DNA of 37,552 bases, taken from the NCBI GenBank assembly GCA_963769845.1, contig CAVYNL010000003.1, positions 1 through 37,552 on the forward strand. Direction: 5' to 3'. This document shows, piece by piece, positions 34,833 to 37,552 of this stretch. A program made the translations under genes and the position numbers. A model generated the notes under the pieces. It worked only from the letters and a program-made list of their open reading frames with translations. It was not told the origin of the DNA and made no database searches. Position 1 is the stretch's first letter. Each line of letters starts with the position of its first letter. This DNA comes from JBGQMW01 sp963769845. Its GTDB lineage: Archaea; Thermoproteota; Bathyarchaeia; Bathyarchaeales; Bathycorpusculaceae.

Positions 34833-35677
34833 AAATGATGCCTATTGTACCGCGCGCGCTAGTCGTTCTTTAGCCTCACTTCCTCAGCCAGAATCAAGTT
34901 CAGGTAGCCTTGGGGACACCGTGAATACACAGTATTGCCCTCAATATCTCATTGAAGACTTTGTCGAATTCATTAAAGAAGAAATCCTCTCTTTCACCCG
35001 GCAGAAATATTATGCGAAGAGAAATTCCTTAATGTTAGAAGCATTTGTAGGGCTCTATCTCTTTTGTTTGTCTCTCCATACATTCTTTCCAACTTATCAT
35101 TGAATTCCTTGTAAGAATCTGCGCGCGCTATGCATGACGTAACTAACAGAATTGACCAAGTTATTACCATAGACCCTTTCAGAATAGTCCATCAATTGCC
35201 CCTACTGCGCGCGCTTACCCAAGGTTCTGTTAACTTCTCATGGGATGTGCATCTACGTGTTGACTGTCGTGGGATATGTTCTGCTAGATTCTGGCATCGA
35301 TGATGAGACTCGCTTCTGAATTGCTCAGGAAGTTGCTGAGTCCAAAGTATAAGCATGATTCTAGAAGGTTGTTCGGTCTACAGATAGAAAAAGGATGGGA
35401 ATCTTAGTGGCTTTGCGTCTTCTGCATGATAGTGCGATTCATTTCATTTTTTCTCTTTCGTTCTTGCATTTCTTTCTTGTTTTGCTTATATCGCATGTTT
35501 TTCACTTCCTAACTGTTTGCCAAAAAGTAAAAGCGGAGAACCCGAATTTCTCGGTCTTACTGGGCAAGAACTTTTTGCTTCTGGCAGAGTGGGAAGCGGA
35601 GTATATTAACATGCTGGATTCAAAGTTTGTATTGTTTGAGTGTGTTGTATGTTTGTCTTGTTTGGAGGTGTAATGGG

Positions 35678-35962
35678 TTGCCGGCGATTGAGGTTGGCAG
35701 GTTGTGCGTGAAGTTGAGTGGGCGCGAGGCTGGAAAGAAGTGTGTGGTTGTTGATGTTGTTGACAAGAGTTTCGTTTTGATAACTGGTCCGCAGTCGGTT
35801 TCGGGCGTGCGCAGGCGCCGCGTGAACATGAATCACATCGAGCCGTTAGAGGAAAGCGTGGAGATCAAGCGGGGGGCTTCGGATGAGGATGTTGCCGCTG
35901 TTTTGAAGAAGGCAGGCAAACTCGAAGACATGGCCAAGCCCGTGTCGCCTAATCTTCCCTAG
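35678..35962 (+). CDS. rpl14e: Ribosomal protein L14e
   Basis: A protein of the large ribosomal subunit. The TTG at 35678 is chosen because GGAGGTG lies seven bases before it and it yields the family start (PAIEVGRLCVKLSGREAGKK). The SH3-like core follows (CVVVDVVDKSFVLITGP), then SGVRRRRVNMNHIEPLEESVEI and a helical tail. An upstream frame to 35627 adds unrelated hydrophobic residues and is discarded. Length is 94 residues. A TATA-like AGTATATTAAC lies about 70-80 bases upstream. The stop is TAG. Confidence 0.92.
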   Translation: MPAIEVGRLCVKLSGREAGKKCVVVDVVDKSFVLITGPQSVSGVRRRRVNMNHIEPLEESVEIKRGASDEDVAAVLKKAGKLEDMAKPVSPNLP

Positions 35963-36043
35963 CATGCAGATGTTGCTACCTGTTCTCGGGTTTACATTGC
36001 ATGGACTAGACTTTGTGCGCTGACTTTGCTTTCAATTGACCAC

Positions 36044-36106
36044 TAGCGCGCGCTACTTGTTTGGGCGTTTCGACATGGAGAGCGTGATCCTTTGGACCGC
36101 GCGCGT
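36044..36106. repeat. Two CG-alternating elements upstream of the DUF4139 gene
   Basis: TAGCGCGCGCTA at 36044-36055 is a perfect 12-base palindrome. CCGCGCGCGT at 36097-36106 is the second run, followed by a GTCGTACTAG tail. They lie about 90-155 bases before the next start. Confidence 0.75.
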
Positions 36107-36197
36107 CGTACTAGTTTCTAGGACAGCGCGTACCAGTGAATAGGATTAAATGGGAAGCGCTACAATGGGTTATAGAAGGATTCAAGAAGGGTTTCAG

Positions 36198-37520
36198 ATG
36201 AGGAACATAATACAGAATCGAGCAACAAAATCCGCGGTACTTCTCTTTCTGATAACGGTCTCTACTGTCGGAGGCGTCTTCGCAGCCATGCGCTTGGTGA
36301 ACATGAATCAAGGAAGCCTCGTCATCAACCCCGGCGAGAACAGTCCAGACACTGTGAAGATCTACGGAAACGGCGTCACCTTCGTGACCTATGTCTCAAC
36401 GGTCCTCCTTGAGCCAGGAACGGACACGTTCCAGTTCTATCTACCGGCCGGAGCCCTCACCGACACGCTCACGGTCTCAGGAATCGACGTTGAAAAGGTC
36501 ACTTCCAAGGAGCAGGGCGGCTCAATGCTGGAGAAGGGCGACGTGATAACCGTGTACACGGACGGGACGTCCTACACGGGCAAGTTTCTTGGCTGGGACA
36601 ACATGCTGCTTCTCGAAGCTAACAACGGAACCGTCATGATTCCAGGCGACAAGATAACAAGAATCGTGTTGACAGAGGTGGTCCAAGTCCAGGGACCCAG
36701 AATACTCGTGGAGGTAACAACGACCTCTCCCCCGGGAGAATACACGCTGAAGATTTCTTACCTCATGCGCGGACCGACTTGGAAACCCACATACTTCATC
36801 GACGTCGGAACGGCCAGCCTTGAATGCTGGGCCACGATAATCAACGTGGAGGACTGGAACAACTTCACCCTCGTGCTCGTGAGCGGAGGTCCACACATCG
36901 TTTACAATGGTCCAGTCTGGTGTGACAACGGCAACCTCAGAATCGGATATTCACAGTACGGCGCATTGGACTTTTCCTCCGTAACGACGCCGGACCAGTA
37001 CCACGAGTACACCTACACCAAACGCGTCTCATTCGAGAACGGCACGCAAGTCAGGCTGCTCCTGTTCAACGGAAGTGTGAGTCTAAGCCAAGAATACTAT
37101 TGGACAAACGGCGAAGTCGAAAACCGCTACCACATTGTCAATCTCCTGAACGAACCACTGGCGACAGGAACCGTAGAGTTCTATCGCAACCAATCTTGGA
37201 TAGGCGAAGACAGCATCCCATACACGCCTGTCAAGGCAGAAAGCACCGCCACCGTCAACTACGCATCCGACGTAAGAATAAACTCAACCGTCACGAAATC
37301 AGTCTCTGAAGAAAACACCCAAACTCAAGGAGTAACCTTGACCATCAAAAACTACAAAGAAACAAGCGTAACCGTACTCGTTCAACAGGACATCAACGGC
37401 TACGACCTCGTCACATCCACTCCCGCAGCCAACAGAGTAGGCTCCATCCTATCATGGACTATAGAAGTGGACGCAGGAAGCACTCAAACAATATACTACG
37501 AATGGACCCACACCTGGTAA
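36198..37520 (+). CDS. Secreted DUF4139-family protein
   Basis: From the ATG at 36198 (GAAGGG six bases ahead) the product is about 440 residues with a signal peptide or anchor (SAVLLFLITVSTVGGVFAA). Its body has GNGVTFVTYVSTVLLEPGTD, then YLMRGPTWKPTYFID, the hallmark of DUF4139 proteins. Several beta-rich stretches and a closing LSWTIEVDAGSTQTIYYEW follow. Multiple NGT, NFT and NST sequons fit an exported glycoprotein. The molecular function of the family is unknown. An earlier in-frame ATG at 36150 would add 16 polar residues. The stop at 37520 is followed by a T-rich CTCTTTCTTTT. Confidence 0.8.
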   Translation: MRNIIQNRATKSAVLLFLITVSTVGGVFAAMRLVNMNQGSLVINPGENSPDTVKIYGNGVTFVTYVSTVLLEPGTDTFQFYLPAGALTDTLTVSGIDVEKVTSKEQGGSMLEKGDVITVYTDGTSYTGKFLGWDNMLLLEANNGTVMIPGDKITRIVLTEVVQVQGPRILVEVTTTSPPGEYTLKISYLMRGPTWKPTYFIDVGTASLECWATIINVEDWNNFTLVLVSGGPHIVYNGPVWCDNGNLRIGYSQYGALDFSSVTTPDQYHEYTYTKRVSFENGTQVRLLLFNGSVSLSQEYYWTNGEVENRYHIVNLLNEPLATGTVEFYRNQSWIGEDSIPYTPVKAESTATVNYASDVRINSTVTKSVSEENTQTQGVTLTIKNYKETSVTVLVQQDINGYDLVTSTPAANRVGSILSWTIEVDAGSTQTIYYEWTHTW

Positions 37521-37552
37521 CACCATCCCCCCTCTTTCTTTTCAGCACACAC

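Larger units (their letters stand above)
34557..35677. other. Gene-poor region with clustered CG-alternating elements
   Basis: About 1.1 kb with no secure gene. CG-alternating runs lie at 34619-34629, 34850-34861, 35120-35130 and 35205-35214, spaced about 90-270 bases apart. The open frames at 34921-35103 and 35395-35673 have no family, poor composition and no ribosome site. The second ends four bases before L14e but contains that gene's TATA-like element (AGTATATTAAC, about 35597-35607). Elsewhere I see AT-rich sequence without clear structure. Confidence 0.45.

Noticed and set aside
34921..35103. 60-codon frame in the gene-poor region
   Set aside because: No ribosome site or family; AT-rich sequence can give this by chance.
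35395..35673. 92-codon frame just upstream of L14e
   Set aside because: It contains the likely L14e promoter and has low-complexity hydrophobic content without a clear membrane protein layout.
1..37552. tRNA, rRNA or CRISPR arrays
   Set aside because: I looked for tRNA T-loop signatures, rRNA-like blocks and regularly spaced repeats and saw none. A covariance or CRISPR program could still find short or unusual cases.

Overview
The window is archaeal, most likely from the TACK group and probably Bathyarchaeia-like (inference). It carries an Alba chromatin protein, TFB, TBP, ribosomal protein L14e, a short archaeal-type PurA and an archaeosortase with a PEP-CTERM-like substrate, and TATA-type promoters lie upstream of several genes. 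GC content is intermediate.

Layout. 1-2.1 kb: two truncated, frameshifted genes (B12 radical SAM on +, dockerin/LamG/GH5 on -) meet tail to tail near 1.05 kb. 2.5-8.5 kb: a + strand surface operon with a long archaeosortase fusion, an unknown two-TM protein, two tiny membrane proteins, a DUF1616 protein and a flippase. 8.9-11.8 kb: a PLP decarboxylase and a converging PaaK/CapK-type adenylate-forming enzyme. 12.2-15.6 kb: exported proteins, including the PEP-CTERM candidate and a membrane-anchored caspase-fold candidate. 15.7-19.1 kb: three glycosyltransferases (GT2, GT4, GT-C). 19.2-21.2 kb: a tandem two-module S-layer-like protein. 21.4-24.9 kb: rmlA-C-B-D for dTDP-rhamnose. 25-31.6 kb: mixed housekeeping genes (DUF457, HtrA, PurA, YkgJ, a zinc-finger microprotein, a phosphoesterase, an M20 peptidase). 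32.1-36 kb: Alba, TFB, TBP, a small basic protein and L14e in a sparse, motif-rich stretch. 36.2-37.5 kb: a secreted DUF4139 protein.

Together, the first 25 kb read as a cell-surface locus: nucleotide-sugar synthesis, glycan assembly, glycan export, S-layer-like proteins and C-terminal sorting. The last 12 kb are mostly information-processing and housekeeping genes.

Three signals cut across the annotation. (1) CG-alternating palindromes of the type TAGCGCGCGCTA recur about twenty times, mostly between genes. (2) Strand skew is very strong and independent of gene direction: C/A-rich on + before about 16.6 kb, G/T-rich after about 25 kb, roughly balanced in between. (3) Many genes carry single-base frameshifts, densest in the rml cluster, and TFB has an in-frame TAG. 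These may be sequencing or assembly errors or recent decay. Genes whose frame is restored by a few single-base corrections are listed as CDS with the breaks described; truncated or heavily broken genes are listed as pseudogenes.
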